The notes under the pieces are model-generated. The model did not search any database. It saw nothing but the letters and a program-made list of their open reading frames with translations, and was not told the DNA's origin. The position numbers and the translations under genes are program-made. Positions 1 to 6,251 of a stretch of DNA of 28,699 bases are shown piece by piece. How positions within the stretch are numbered: the stretch's first letter is position 1; every line of letters starts with the position of its first letter. The stretch spans positions 1 to 28,699 of IMG/VR virus record IMGVR_UViG_3300022934_000123. One strand, written 5' to 3'. The stretch is from a virus.

Positions 1-127
1 TCATAGCCGTCAGTCTCGTCGCAAACGATGAAAGGCGCCGAGCGTCCGCGCATTGTCTTAGGCGATCCCGACCAGGAAAACATGAGGAATCCGCCGGGGT
101 AGCTCTTCATGCGCTGATTGTTGACGC
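1..127. repeat. Exact direct terminal repeat, left copy (contig overlap)
   Basis: The first 127 bases are identical to the last 127 (28573-28699). The large-terminase frame is continuous across the join, so the two copies are one locus. A 127-base overlap equals a common largest assembler k-mer, so it most likely reflects closure of a circular or circularly permuted genome and not a biological terminal repeat; the latter cannot be excluded without reads. Confidence 0.95.
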
Positions 128-551
128 CCTCGCGACCTCGAGGCTTTGCAATGAGCCCCTGGAGCTGGTCGTTACTTTCCACCAGCGGATTGAATTTAGT
201 CTCGAGCCATGTCGACAAATCGCCTTGCGACGGCTGCATCATTATTTGGCTTTGCGGGTCTTGCCCTATCTTGAACGCCTGGGCGCATAGCGCGAGCATG
301 GTTTTCCCGACCTGGGCGCTCCACATCAGCGTGATCCGCTGGCATTCCGGGTTAGCGGTCATATCCAGCGGCTCCCGCTGGTACGGCGCGTGATCGAACC
401 GGATCAGACCGGGGACCGCGTTACCAATCGGAACTCGGACGTTCTGCTCCGCCCATTCGCTCGGCTTCAGATTCGGCGGCGGCTTTAGGTGACGCGCTGC
501 GGAGCGGATCGTTCGCCGTAGTCCGTCGAAATTGCTGAACTCACTCGTCAT
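1..551 (-). CDS. terL: Terminase large subunit, N-terminal part (gene crosses the contig join)
   Basis: ATPase half of the DNA-packaging motor, lambda gpA-like family. The ATG at 551 lies inside the last codons of the small-terminase gene and gives MTSEFSNFDG. The frame is open to base 1 and resumes at 28572, ending at 27294, for 609 residues in total, which is a normal gpA-family length. The Walker A motif SAQVGKT lies at about residues 78-84; this form of the P-loop is typical of gpA-type terminases. The Walker B motif FIVCDETD falls at about residues 174-181, just past the join. The overlap of about 11 bases with the upstream stop suggests translational coupling with TerS. The identification is strong; the split is purely an effect of where the contig was cut. 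Confidence 0.93.
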   Translation of the reverse strand, partial: MTSEFSNFDGLRRTIRSAARHLKPPPNLKPSEWAEQNVRVPIGNAVPGLIRFDHAPYQREPLDMTANPECQRITLMWSAQVGKTMLALCAQAFKIGQDPQSQIMMQPSQGDLSTWLETKFNPLVESNDQLQGLIAKPRGREGVNNQRMKSYPGGFLMFSWSGSPKTMRGRSAPFIVCDETDGY

Positions 552-1044
552 CGTCGTCGGGCTCCAGGTCAAAGTCGCCCAGCGACTCGAGCGCCTGGTC
601 GATCTCTTTCAGAATCACGGCCTTGATCCGCGTCTCGCTTTCTTCGCCCAGGATGGCAGTCGCGACCCGGCTCGGGACCGAGCGGATGTTTGTTTTAACT
701 TCCGCAAACGTATTCGAGAGCGCGCGCTCGAGCTGCGCCAGGGGAACGACCTCGCCCTGGGCTCGCGATAGCTCCAGCTCCACCTTCGCCGTCTCCGCTG
801 CGAGCTTGCGGCGCTTCAGCTCGCGCTCGTCCGCTTGTTCACCGCCGGCAGCGGATTCCTTTGCGCGGCGCTCGAGCCAGGCAGACACCTCCGCCGTGTT
901 GATCTGCCAGGCCTTGCCTCGACTCCCGCGCTGCGCGACCGGCATCCCGCGCTTGATCCAGGCGTCTACGGTAGTGTGCGAGATGCCGAAAAGATCAGCG
1001 ATCTCCTGGCGTGTTACGTTTTTTCCCCTAGTTGTTACCGGCAC
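541..1044 (-). CDS. terS: Terminase small subunit, Nu1-like
   Basis: DNA-recognition subunit of the packaging enzyme. The frame encodes a winged-helix/HTH region near its start (TRQEIADLFGISHTTVDAWI, then a K/R-rich wing and WQINTAEVSAWL), as in lambda Nu1-like proteins. A charged helical middle (ELKRRKLAAETAKVELELSR) would be the oligomerisation helix, and the end is very acidic (PDDDDE). I chose the GTG at 1044 (167 residues). The frame stays open to 1245, but those 67 extra codons do not look like protein and lie in the region where a packaging site is expected. The start is uncertain: GGGAA lies about 12 bases upstream, which is far. It is coupled to TerL by overlapping ends. Confidence 0.8.
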   Translation of the reverse strand: MPVTTRGKNVTRQEIADLFGISHTTVDAWIKRGMPVAQRGSRGKAWQINTAEVSAWLERRAKESAAGGEQADERELKRRKLAAETAKVELELSRAQGEVVPLAQLERALSNTFAEVKTNIRSVPSRVATAILGEESETRIKAVILKEIDQALESLGDFDLEPDDDDE

Positions 1045-1417
1045 GTTACCATTATTCCCAAATTCCCAAACCCTCGCAGAATGCAAACACCGCGCTCGCG
1101 AATCACCCGCGACGTTTTGCGCTGACAGTACCTTTTGCCGGGGGGCATGCCCCTCCAGCGCCTCTGTATCGCGCCCTACTGATCGATATAAGTCTCGTCG
1201 ACCGCAACCATAAATAAATCCGAAAGCGCTAGAGCGCCGATTCACGCAATCGTATCACGGGTGTCTAATTTTTTGATACAGCAGCAACCGCCACGCCCCA
1301 GGCTGGTGAGCCCAGACACCCTTAACGGGAAGCCCTAATTTAATCGGCGAAAATTTTAGGTTGCATGGGGGGGGCGGGGGGTAGGGGGGGGGTAGGGGGG
1401 GGTAGCCCCGACCCTGC
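1045..1417. other. Non-coding gap upstream of terS; candidate packaging (cos/pac) region
   Basis: No convincing gene lies in these 373 bases. The stretch holds a perfect 12-base palindrome GGGGCATGCCCC at 1142-1153. It also holds an inverted pair GTATCA/TGATAC (1252-1257, 1274-1279), an inverted pair GGGTGTCT/AGACACCC (1259-1266, 1314-1321), an AT-rich patch (about 1336-1360) and four long G runs (1367-1402). In lambda-like phages the cos site lies just upstream of the small-terminase gene, so position and dyads together suggest the packaging site. This is inference; no cos sequence was recognised. Confidence 0.45.
1367..1402 (+). repeat. Four consecutive long G runs (G-quadruplex-capable tract)
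   Basis: Runs of 8, 6, 9 and 8 G occur on the plus strand, separated by single C or TA spacers, and the tract is followed by TAGCCCC. The complementary strand, which is the mRNA-like strand for the leftward operon, is almost pure C with UA spacers. It lies 15 bases past the stop of the leftward gene ending at 1418 and upstream of terS. Run lengths may carry sequencing error. Confidence 0.85.
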
Positions 1418-2068
1418 CTATCTGATATCAGCCATTTCGTTTTCAAATGCTTTTTCAAATTGCTTATCAAGGTTATTTGAGAACACACCTTTCGCAATCT
1501 GATAGTAAGGAAAGATCGAGCGATACTTTGCCCTCGGTTCCCAGGCGACCAGTAGGGTAAGGCGCCCGTCCCTTTCGCGGCGATAGATGCCAGGCTGAAC
1601 TCCCTCGCGCAATCCGAGCTGAACGTGATTGTCTTTCGCGAGTAGCGTTTTGATATAAGTCCGCGAAAGGTTGCCGTATTTGTTGCGGCGCGCTTTGGCA
1701 GTTGGTACGGGCAGCGCGCGCTTGGGCGGCGTCCTGGTTCCGCCCATCGCTTGCAGCGCGATCACCTTGTTAATCCTTTCGCCGCCAGCGCGGAACTGGC
1801 CGCGAGGCGCGCCCGGTATCAGCTCGGCGCGCAGCGTGTTGAACCTTGAGAAGATCCCGATGAACCCGAGCTTGCCGCGCGGATTGAATATCCCGTTCAG
1901 CAGGAACGGCGTCGGCCTGTCGAATATCTTATCGGCTTGCGCGCGCTGCGCTTTCGCTGCGATGTTCGCCGTCTGGTTGAGCGCTTCGCTCTCGGCGTAC
2001 ATTAGCTTTTTGCGAATCTTCGGAATGTTGCGCTGGAGCTTGCTTAGGTCAGAGCTTGCTTTAATCAT
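1418..2068 (-). CDS. Probable virion morphogenesis / minor tail-like protein
   Basis: A basic 216-residue protein with no transmembrane segment. The N-terminal third is helical (DLSKLQRNIPKIRKKLMYAE). It is followed by FDRPTPFLLNGIF, a GGERINK segment and a basic proline-rich loop, and it ends in an acidic helix. The PTPF-x-LN element followed by a G-G-x-R-x-x-K element resembles phage proteins usually filed as minor tail or gpZ-like; this is from memory and not tested. It sits between DUF3310 and the terminase genes instead of in the tail block, which is unusual for a virion protein. The spacing to the upstream gene contains a G7 tract and there is no strong Shine-Dalgarno site. The function is tentative. 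Confidence 0.6.
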   Translation of the reverse strand: MIKASSDLSKLQRNIPKIRKKLMYAESEALNQTANIAAKAQRAQADKIFDRPTPFLLNGIFNPRGKLGFIGIFSRFNTLRAELIPGAPRGQFRAGGERINKVIALQAMGGTRTPPKRALPVPTAKARRNKYGNLSRTYIKTLLAKDNHVQLGLREGVQPGIYRRERDGRLTLLVAWEPRAKYRSIFPYYQIAKGVFSNNLDKQFEKAFENEMADIR

Positions 2069-2100
2069 TGCGCGTTACCAGGTAGGGGGGGCTAATGATA

Positions 2101-2391
2101 TCAGTCGGGGCCGGCACCCCCCACCCCCCACATTTTTATTCGTAGGTGCATCAGCCGATGCAGGAACCACTGAGCTTTGTCCAAATCCTTCCGGGCCATC
2201 TCCAGATCGTCGCGGTGTTTCTTATCGTAGCGCCAGATATATTTGATCACGTTGCCGCGCAGATACCCGGCGAACTCCTCCGGCGTCATCATCGCCTCAA
2301 TCGCATGAATACACTCGATGTCGCTGGTTCGATAGTGGCTCGGGTTCACCACGCCGTCGTCATCTTGAATCACGATCTTGTCTTCATACAT
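2101..2391 (-). CDS. DUF3310-family protein
   Basis: A 96-residue protein of a small phage family. The hallmark elements are VNPSHYR near residue 16, DIECIHAIEAM, GNVIKYIWRYDKK and a C-terminal helix DLDKAQWFLHRLMHL. DUF3310 proteins are widespread in phages, sometimes annotated as nucleotide-kinase-like, and their role is not settled. The end of the frame (WGVGGAGPD) is encoded by a run of G/C homopolymers at 2115-2130, so the last ten residues are the least reliable part. It starts with ATG and overlaps the preceding small gene by 8 bases, consistent with membership of the same operon as the methyltransferase. Confidence 0.85.
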   Translation of the reverse strand: MYEDKIVIQDDDGVVNPSHYRTSDIECIHAIEAMMTPEEFAGYLRGNVIKYIWRYDKKHRDDLEMARKDLDKAQWFLHRLMHLRIKMWGVGGAGPD

Positions 2392-2593
2392 CTATCGGCG
2401 CCCTCCGCCGAAACCGAACAATCTCGAGAGGCGGCTCTTTAGCTTCGCCCAGCGGGACGACAGCCAGGTCACGGCAGACCGCCATATCCGTTTGCAGTCT
2501 CTCCGCCATTTTGTGAGCCGCGCGGATAGCGATGTCGCAATCCTCCGACTCCAGCGCCGCAATCGTTTTGCGTATTTCTTCATTTACCCACAT
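2384..2593 (-). CDS. Small hypothetical protein
   Basis: A 69-residue protein starting MWVNEEIRKT and ending FRRRAPIDV. The ATG at 2593 is preceded by GGAGG with a 7-base spacer, the best ribosome site available. An upstream in-frame start would lie inside the neighbouring Cys-rich gene. The sequence is mostly helical (IAALESEDCDIAIRAAHKMAERL), with no motif I recognise. It overlaps the genes on both sides, so it is probably translated as part of the methyltransferase-DUF3310 run. An alternative overlapping frame beginning at 2583 is very rich in Arg/Lys and looks like a shadow. Function unknown. Confidence 0.65.
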   Translation of the reverse strand: MWVNEEIRKTIAALESEDCDIAIRAAHKMAERLQTDMAVCRDLAVVPLGEAKEPPLEIVRFRRRAPIDV

Positions 2594-2729
2594 CCTCCTG
2601 CCTCCGGTCCCGCTCCTCCCGATACGCATCAAAGCAATCGGGCTCGTTGTTTACAAAATCACGCTCGTCGTATTCTGGGCAATTAGGATGGTGGCCGTCA
2701 ATGCAGCCACACTCGTTACAAAGTTTCAT
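2580..2729 (-). CDS. Small Cys/His-rich (zinc-ribbon-like) protein
   Basis: A 49-residue protein starting MKLCNECGCIDGHHPNCPEY. The C-x2-C-x-C cluster followed by HH and a further Cys within the first 17 residues suggests a small metal-binding knuckle; the rest is charged (DAYREERDRRQEDVGK). Its ATG at 2729 overlaps the stop of the methyltransferase gene (ATGA), a typical coupled arrangement. Its own stop lies inside the following gene. Similar tiny CxxCG...DGH..xCP proteins are common in phages, but no function is established. The coding call rests on the coupling and on composition. Confidence 0.7.
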   Translation of the reverse strand: MKLCNECGCIDGHHPNCPEYDERDFVNNEPDCFDAYREERDRRQEDVGK

Positions 2730-3703
2730 ATCTTATTGACCTCGTTAATCCTCTCGCCGATCCAGCGCATGACCGGCACCGCCATAGAGTTGCCGATTGC
2801 TTTATACCTCGGCCCGTCTGGGCATTTGTCCGCCGTTCTATTTCGATATGGCACCTGAGTAAATCCATCGGGGAAACCTTGCAGGCGCTCGCATTCCGTT
2901 GGGGTAAGCCGGCGAACGCTCCACCGATCCGATCCCAGCTTTGCATTATCCATTGCGGAAAGTGTTGAGGATACAGATCGGAGCGGCGTCTCGGTGACGA
3001 TTGGCACATTCCCGCCGCCCGTCCCATATTTGGCGGTGACGGTACTACAGGTTTCGCCCAGCGGTTTCACTCTGCTGTCTTGCCCATGACACTCGTATAC
3101 TTCAGCGCCTCGAGCAGAATCGGCGGGAGAGTTTTCCCGCGCTTCTCGGCTCGGCGGAGAATCCCCTCGCAAGCTCTCGCGCTCAAAAAGAACCGCTGCG
3201 GCACGGCGCCAGCCTCCAAGGTATCCGACAACGAACACACGGCGGCGTCGCTGGGCCACTCCCCAGAATTGAGCGTCAAGAACTCGGTATGCGAACCCAT
3301 ACCCGATTTCTGCCAGCGCCCCGAGGAAGGCGCCAAAATCCCGTCCTCCGTTCGATGACAGGACACCGGGCACGTTTTCCCAGACCACCCACTGTGGCCG
3401 CTCTCGTTGAGCAAGCCTAATGAATTCGAGCGCCAGGTTGCCACGGTCGTCGTCCAATCCTTTTCTGAGTCCTGCGACGCTGAATGATTGGCAGGGGGTT
3501 CCTCCAACCAGAAGTCCGATTGTTCCATATTGGTTTTCTCCGATGGTTGTGAAATCGTCGTGGAGCGGAACGTCGGGATAATGATGCGACAGAACCGCGC
3601 GGGGGAATGGATCGATCTCGCTGAAAAAAGCAGGCTCCCATCTCAAGTGATGCCATGCCGCCGTGGCGGCTTCAATGCCGGAACAAACTGATCCGTATCT
3701 CAC
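2726..3703 (-). CDS. DNA cytosine-5 methyltransferase (Dcm-like)
   Basis: Transfers a methyl group from S-adenosylmethionine to C5 of cytosine in DNA. The conserved motifs are present in order in 325 residues: I (SVCSGIEAATAAW, 5-17), IV (GGTPCQSFS, catalytic Cys71), VI (ENVPG, 109-113), VIII (QRRRRVF, 151-157), IX (RLTPTECERLQGFPDGFT, about 265-282) and X (YKAIGNSMAVP, 300-310). The target-recognition region between VIII and IX (about 160-262) is about 100 residues, so a short specific site is likely. I take the GTG at 3703, whose bases overlap the previous stop (GTGA); a TTG two codons upstream is also possible. No partner restriction enzyme is visible, so its job is probably to protect phage DNA. 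The target site cannot be read from the sequence. Confidence 0.95.
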   Translation of the reverse strand: MRYGSVCSGIEAATAAWHHLRWEPAFFSEIDPFPRAVLSHHYPDVPLHDDFTTIGENQYGTIGLLVGGTPCQSFSVAGLRKGLDDDRGNLALEFIRLAQRERPQWVVWENVPGVLSSNGGRDFGAFLGALAEIGYGFAYRVLDAQFWGVAQRRRRVFVVGYLGGWRRAAAVLFERESLRGDSPPSREARENSPADSARGAEVYECHGQDSRVKPLGETCSTVTAKYGTGGGNVPIVTETPLRSVSSTLSAMDNAKLGSDRWSVRRLTPTECERLQGFPDGFTQVPYRNRTADKCPDGPRYKAIGNSMAVPVMRWIGERINEVNKI

Positions 3704-3879
3704 TCGCAAACCTCCGCGTATATCCCGCGATAGTCGGGCCAGGTATCGGCCTCGACGTTCGCGCAGTATTCCGCCTCGAGGCGCTCGGCTTCCGCCAGGT
3801 CACCGTCGCCGACGAAACCGAACGCAGCGACCAGGGCGATGATCGCCAGGGCGATCCAGTGCTCTCCGATATCCATCAT
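3700..3879 (-). CDS. Small single-pass membrane protein
   Basis: A 59-residue protein with two adjacent ATGs at the start (3879 and 3876). It has a short polar beginning, then a hydrophobic stretch WIALAIIALVAAFGFVG (about residues 8-24) long enough to span the membrane once. An acidic tail with two Cys (YCANVEAD, EVCE) follows. GGGAGAG lies 6-8 bases upstream. The stop overlaps the GTG of the methyltransferase by four bases, so translation of the two is likely coupled. No family recognised. The hydrophobic stretch is uncleaved-anchor-like, with no obvious signal-peptidase site. Confidence 0.7.
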   Translation of the reverse strand: MMDIGEHWIALAIIALVAAFGFVGDGDLAEAERLEAEYCANVEADTWPDYRGIYAEVCE

Positions 3880-3901
3880 TCTATTCTCTCCCTTTGATCG
3901 G

Positions 3902-3917
3902 GGCCGCTTACGCGGCC
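3902..3917 (-). other. Perfect hairpin holding a stop codon in its loop
   Basis: GGCCGC/GCGGCC arms enclose a 4-base loop, which on the minus strand is GTAA and contains the TAA stop of the gene ending at 3908. There is no U run after it, so it is not a standard intrinsic terminator. It could protect an mRNA 3' end after processing; that is inference. Confidence 0.55.
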
Positions 3918-4123
3918 TGCTCTTCTACCTTTATGATTCCGGCTTTCGCTTCCTCAACCGTCTTGAAGTAACGCCAGCCATTAATCAAGCGAGAATTCAC
4001 GCCCCACATTTTGCCGAATCGGGGGTGACCTATTCGGCGGATAGTGGCGACACGAAAACCGCTTTCATTAGTTGCGGTGTAAGTCTTGAATGGACCGCCT
4101 AATTTGTTGAATGTGATTGCCAT
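3908..4123 (-). CDS. Small hypothetical protein
   Basis: A 71-residue protein starting MAITFNKLGGPFKTYTATNE and ending VEEAKAGIIKVEEQAA. AAGGGAG lies upstream at normal spacing. It is predicted mostly beta-strand in the first half (FKTYTATNESGFRVATIRRI), with a C-terminal helix. No motif is recognised, and it may be a small DNA-binding or inhibitor-type early protein, which is only a guess from its place in the early block. It ends inside a strong hairpin (3902-3917). In the gap upstream (4124-4214) I see purine-rich sequence and a 7-codon reading frame but nothing firm. Confidence 0.6.
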   Translation of the reverse strand: MAITFNKLGGPFKTYTATNESGFRVATIRRIGHPRFGKMWGVNSRLINGWRYFKTVEEAKAGIIKVEEQAA

Positions 4124-4214
4124 AACCGTTCTCCCTTTAAGCCAGGACCACCCCGGCCATGTGTTAAATCTACTCCTCTCCCCTCCCCCCGTAAAGTTTT
4201 TTTACACTGTTAAT

Positions 4215-4457
4215 TCATGCAGTATTTATAGGCGCCTTTACCTTCACCCAGACCTCGAGGCGCCGACGGTCGCCGATGCGGTTGTCCCACTCCAGGTGAT
4301 CCGGCCTCTGGCCGACCAGCAGCTCGAGCGCTTCCGCCATGCCGCCTTTACTTCCGCCGTGTAGCTTGTACAGGTAACGCAGCTCGGTGTAGCTGACCGT
4401 GCGCCCGACGCATTCGTTGAGAGCTTTAATTGTCGCCAGTGTGTCGACCTTTAACAT
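4215..4457 (-). CDS. Small hypothetical protein, possible winged-helix fold
   Basis: An 80-residue protein starting MLKVDTLATIKALNECVGRT. I use the ATG at 4457, with GGAG nine bases before it; a TTG at 4472 would overlap that site. The pattern is helix (LATIKALNEC), then SYTELRYLYKLHG and GGMAEALELLVGQR, then two strands with RRRLEVWVKVKAP. This looks like a compact wing-type DNA-binding domain, but no sequence family is recognised. It is separated from the helicase gene by a 181-base gap with strong hairpins, so it may be expressed at a different level. Confidence 0.6.
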   Translation of the reverse strand: MLKVDTLATIKALNECVGRTVSYTELRYLYKLHGGSKGGMAEALELLVGQRPDHLEWDNRIGDRRRLEVWVKVKAPINTA

Positions 4458-4638
4458 TTCGCCGGGCTCCAAAATTACGCAACACGAAATTGCGGGGGAT
4501 TGATTTGCCTCCCCCGAGCGCCCCCCAAGGGCGCGAGCGGGGGGCTGATTAAGCCCCCGCCAAGTGTTGCTGTAAAAGTTAAATCAACCACCCTGCACCC
4601 CCCCCTATTTACTAGGGGCGGGGGGGGGTACAGCGTGT
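4458..4638. other. Gap with homopolymer C/G tracts and several strong hairpins
   Basis: No gene is seen. Hairpins: CCCCTA/TAGGGG around a TTTAC loop, extended by flanking C8 and G9 runs (about 4598-4629); AGCCCCC/GGGGGCT around a 5-base loop (about 4534-4556); and GCGCC/GGCGC-type arms near 4518-4533. None is followed by a clear U run on the minus strand. The block separates the helicase gene from the next leftward gene, so it may attenuate transcription or stabilise an mRNA end. Confidence 0.5.
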
Positions 4639-5736
4639 CTACTTTTTTGACAGAATCGTGAACCCCGTGACCCTGCCTTTCTGGTTCATGGCGTCCATGA
4701 CTTCATAATCCTGTTTGATGAAACCAAACACCTCCTCGTTCGATTTGCCGGTCGCCGGCAGCGTGATTTTTAGCGGGATCAGATTGACCGGGACGCTCGC
4801 TGCGCGCCCGGCGGTGTGGATATATCCGCCGATGTTCTCGTCGATCACCGCCCTGATTTCGTCTCGGATCGCCTGGTTCTTTATGTCCTCGTCGACTTTT
4901 CCGACCAGCTCGGCAGCGGCCTCGTCGAACGGCCTCCAATCCAGAATGGACATATCCATCGAACCATTCTCGAACTCGACCGGAACCCGGTACATGGCGC
5001 CTTGCCACACTGGCGGACTATCGACCAGGCGCCAGCGGTCCTTTTCCCAATTCGCCAGCGTCAGGTTCAGCTTTTTGTCGTATGTCACATTGATCGAATA
5101 ATCAATATTGCCAATCAATGCCGACGCGCCCCTGGCGGATCGCCCCTCCGACATTTTGCTCGTGTGGTGTGCCAGGCAAATGGTCCCCTGGGCATCGATG
5201 GCCGGCAGCACATAATCCTCGAGCGACTTAATCAGTTTCGACGCCTCTCGGTTGTCGTTCTCCTCGAATGAGAACATGGTCGCGGTCGTGTCGAAAAACA
5301 CCGCCATCGGTGTGCCGGCCAGCTCTTTAATCCACTCCCCCATGCTCTGAATGTACTCAATCCCGAGCGACATTGTGGGCAGCGAGTACAGATTGAAGCG
5401 CCTCGGGCGATCCCCGAGATATGCTTTCATTCGGCTGCGGATATGCCCAATCGACTCCGAGAACAGGATGACGTCGCCCGGCGTGATCGGGATGCCCTGC
5501 CACTCAGTCTCCCCGGCGATCATGGCAGCGATCAGATCGCACATTAGGTGCGATTTCCCGCTATTGCTCGGCCCGTAGATCATGCCCACCGATCTGGCGG
5601 GGATTAGTTTCTCGAGCATCCACGCCGGTTCGCGGACGATCCAATCCCAGGGCTCGGTCGGGATATCGGCAAACGGACCCTCCCGCGCCTTTTGAATGTT
5701 GAGCATCCGGCTCGCTAATGCGTCATAGTCAGACAT
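4639..5736 (-). CDS. RepA-like replicative helicase / AAA_25 ATPase
   Basis: A 365-residue RecA-fold ATPase that probably unwinds DNA at the replication fork. The Walker A motif GPSNSGKS is at 55-62, and a Walker B-like strand MAVFFDTTATM is at about 144-154. The conserved LAHHTSK-x-GRSARGAS-AL segment is at about 188-207, and a strand-rich NVTYDKKLNLTLANWEKDRWR follows. This arrangement is that of plasmid RepA / phage AAA_25 helicases. The C-terminal ~100 residues (from about 265) look like a small winged-helix region (RDEIRAVIDENIGGYIHTAGRAA). I prefer the ATG at 5736 with AAGGGGG five bases upstream over a GTG seven codons earlier. It overlaps the zinc-ribbon gene by 22 bases, so the two are probably co-translated. 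Confidence 0.85.
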   Translation of the reverse strand: MSDYDALASRMLNIQKAREGPFADIPTEPWDWIVREPAWMLEKLIPARSVGMIYGPSNSGKSHLMCDLIAAMIAGETEWQGIPITPGDVILFSESIGHIRSRMKAYLGDRPRRFNLYSLPTMSLGIEYIQSMGEWIKELAGTPMAVFFDTTATMFSFEENDNREASKLIKSLEDYVLPAIDAQGTICLAHHTSKMSEGRSARGASALIGNIDYSINVTYDKKLNLTLANWEKDRWRLVDSPPVWQGAMYRVPVEFENGSMDMSILDWRPFDEAAAELVGKVDEDIKNQAIRDEIRAVIDENIGGYIHTAGRAASVPVNLIPLKITLPATGKSNEEVFGFIKQDYEVMDAMNQKGRVTGFTILSKK

Positions 5737-6251
5737 GAACACCCCCTTATCATCCACTCCCGCCCACTTACGGCCTCGTGAAACGCCGTGAACTTGCGTA
5801 GGTCTTTTCGAGTCATTTTTAAATCATGGTTCTCCAGGTTGCCGACAAATGTCTCGCGCCAGAGATACATATCGATCATTTCGTCGGCGCTGAATCCGGT
5901 CAGCAGCCGAACCGCATGATGGGCATATCCCCGCCACGCGCTTGACACCGGGACGCCCTGATCGACTGCCCGGCAGAATGCCGCCATAAACATTTCGACC
6001 TCTTCGAGATCGACCTTTCCGGCGTAGTTGAACTGCGGTCGCGTATCCTCGACCAGCCCGGCGTCGGTCAGCCAGCGCGCCAAATCCTTGAACTGGCATC
6101 CCTGGCGGCAATGGACGATCAGATTGTGCTGCCGTCCCTGCCTAACGTGAAAACGGTCCTGTCCGCCGCATAACGGACATGGACCCTTATATTCACCGCC
6201 GGCCCTTTTGAGCCCGAGAACACTGGCGACCGCTTTCGGGTCGCCCTGCAT
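5715..6251 (-). CDS. Primase-like zinc-ribbon protein
   Basis: A 178-residue protein. The N-terminus carries a CHC2/P4-type primase zinc ribbon: PCPLCGGQDRFHV (Cys25, Cys28) and IVHCRQGCQFKDLARWL (Cys48, Cys52). Such ribbons bind template DNA in primases. The remaining ~115 residues are helical (EEVEMFMAAFCRAVDQG, FSADEMIDMYLWRE, RKDLRKFTAFHEAVSGR). They show neither a TOPRIM nor an archaeo-eukaryotic primase catalytic motif, so it may deliver DNA to a host primase or to the neighbouring helicase. The ATG follows the SSB stop directly (TAAATG), suggesting coupling. The ribbon is certain; enzymatic primase activity is doubtful. Confidence 0.8.
   Translation of the reverse strand: MQGDPKAVASVLGLKRAGGEYKGPCPLCGGQDRFHVRQGRQHNLIVHCRQGCQFKDLARWLTDAGLVEDTRPQFNYAGKVDLEEVEMFMAAFCRAVDQGVPVSSAWRGYAHHAVRLLTGFSADEMIDMYLWRETFVGNLENHDLKMTRKDLRKFTAFHEAVSGREWMIRGCSCLTMTH

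Noticed and set aside
1045-1245. N-terminal extension of the small terminase (67 extra codons)
   Set aside because: Composition is unlike protein, the HTH begins normally after the GTG at 1044, and the stretch holds palindromes expected in a packaging region.
1255-1497. 80-codon minus frame with a poly-proline run
   Set aside because: It overlaps the end of the real gene at 1418-2068 and its proline run is just the G/C tract read in frame; no ribosome site.
3067-3528. 153-codon minus frame inside the methyltransferase
   Set aside because: It lies wholly within a well-supported gene in another frame, and no motif is present.
4142-4166. Seven-codon leader peptide (minus strand) before the gene at 3908-4123
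   Set aside because: The ribosome site is about 12 bases away, there are no regulatory codons and no alternative hairpins; too weak to list.
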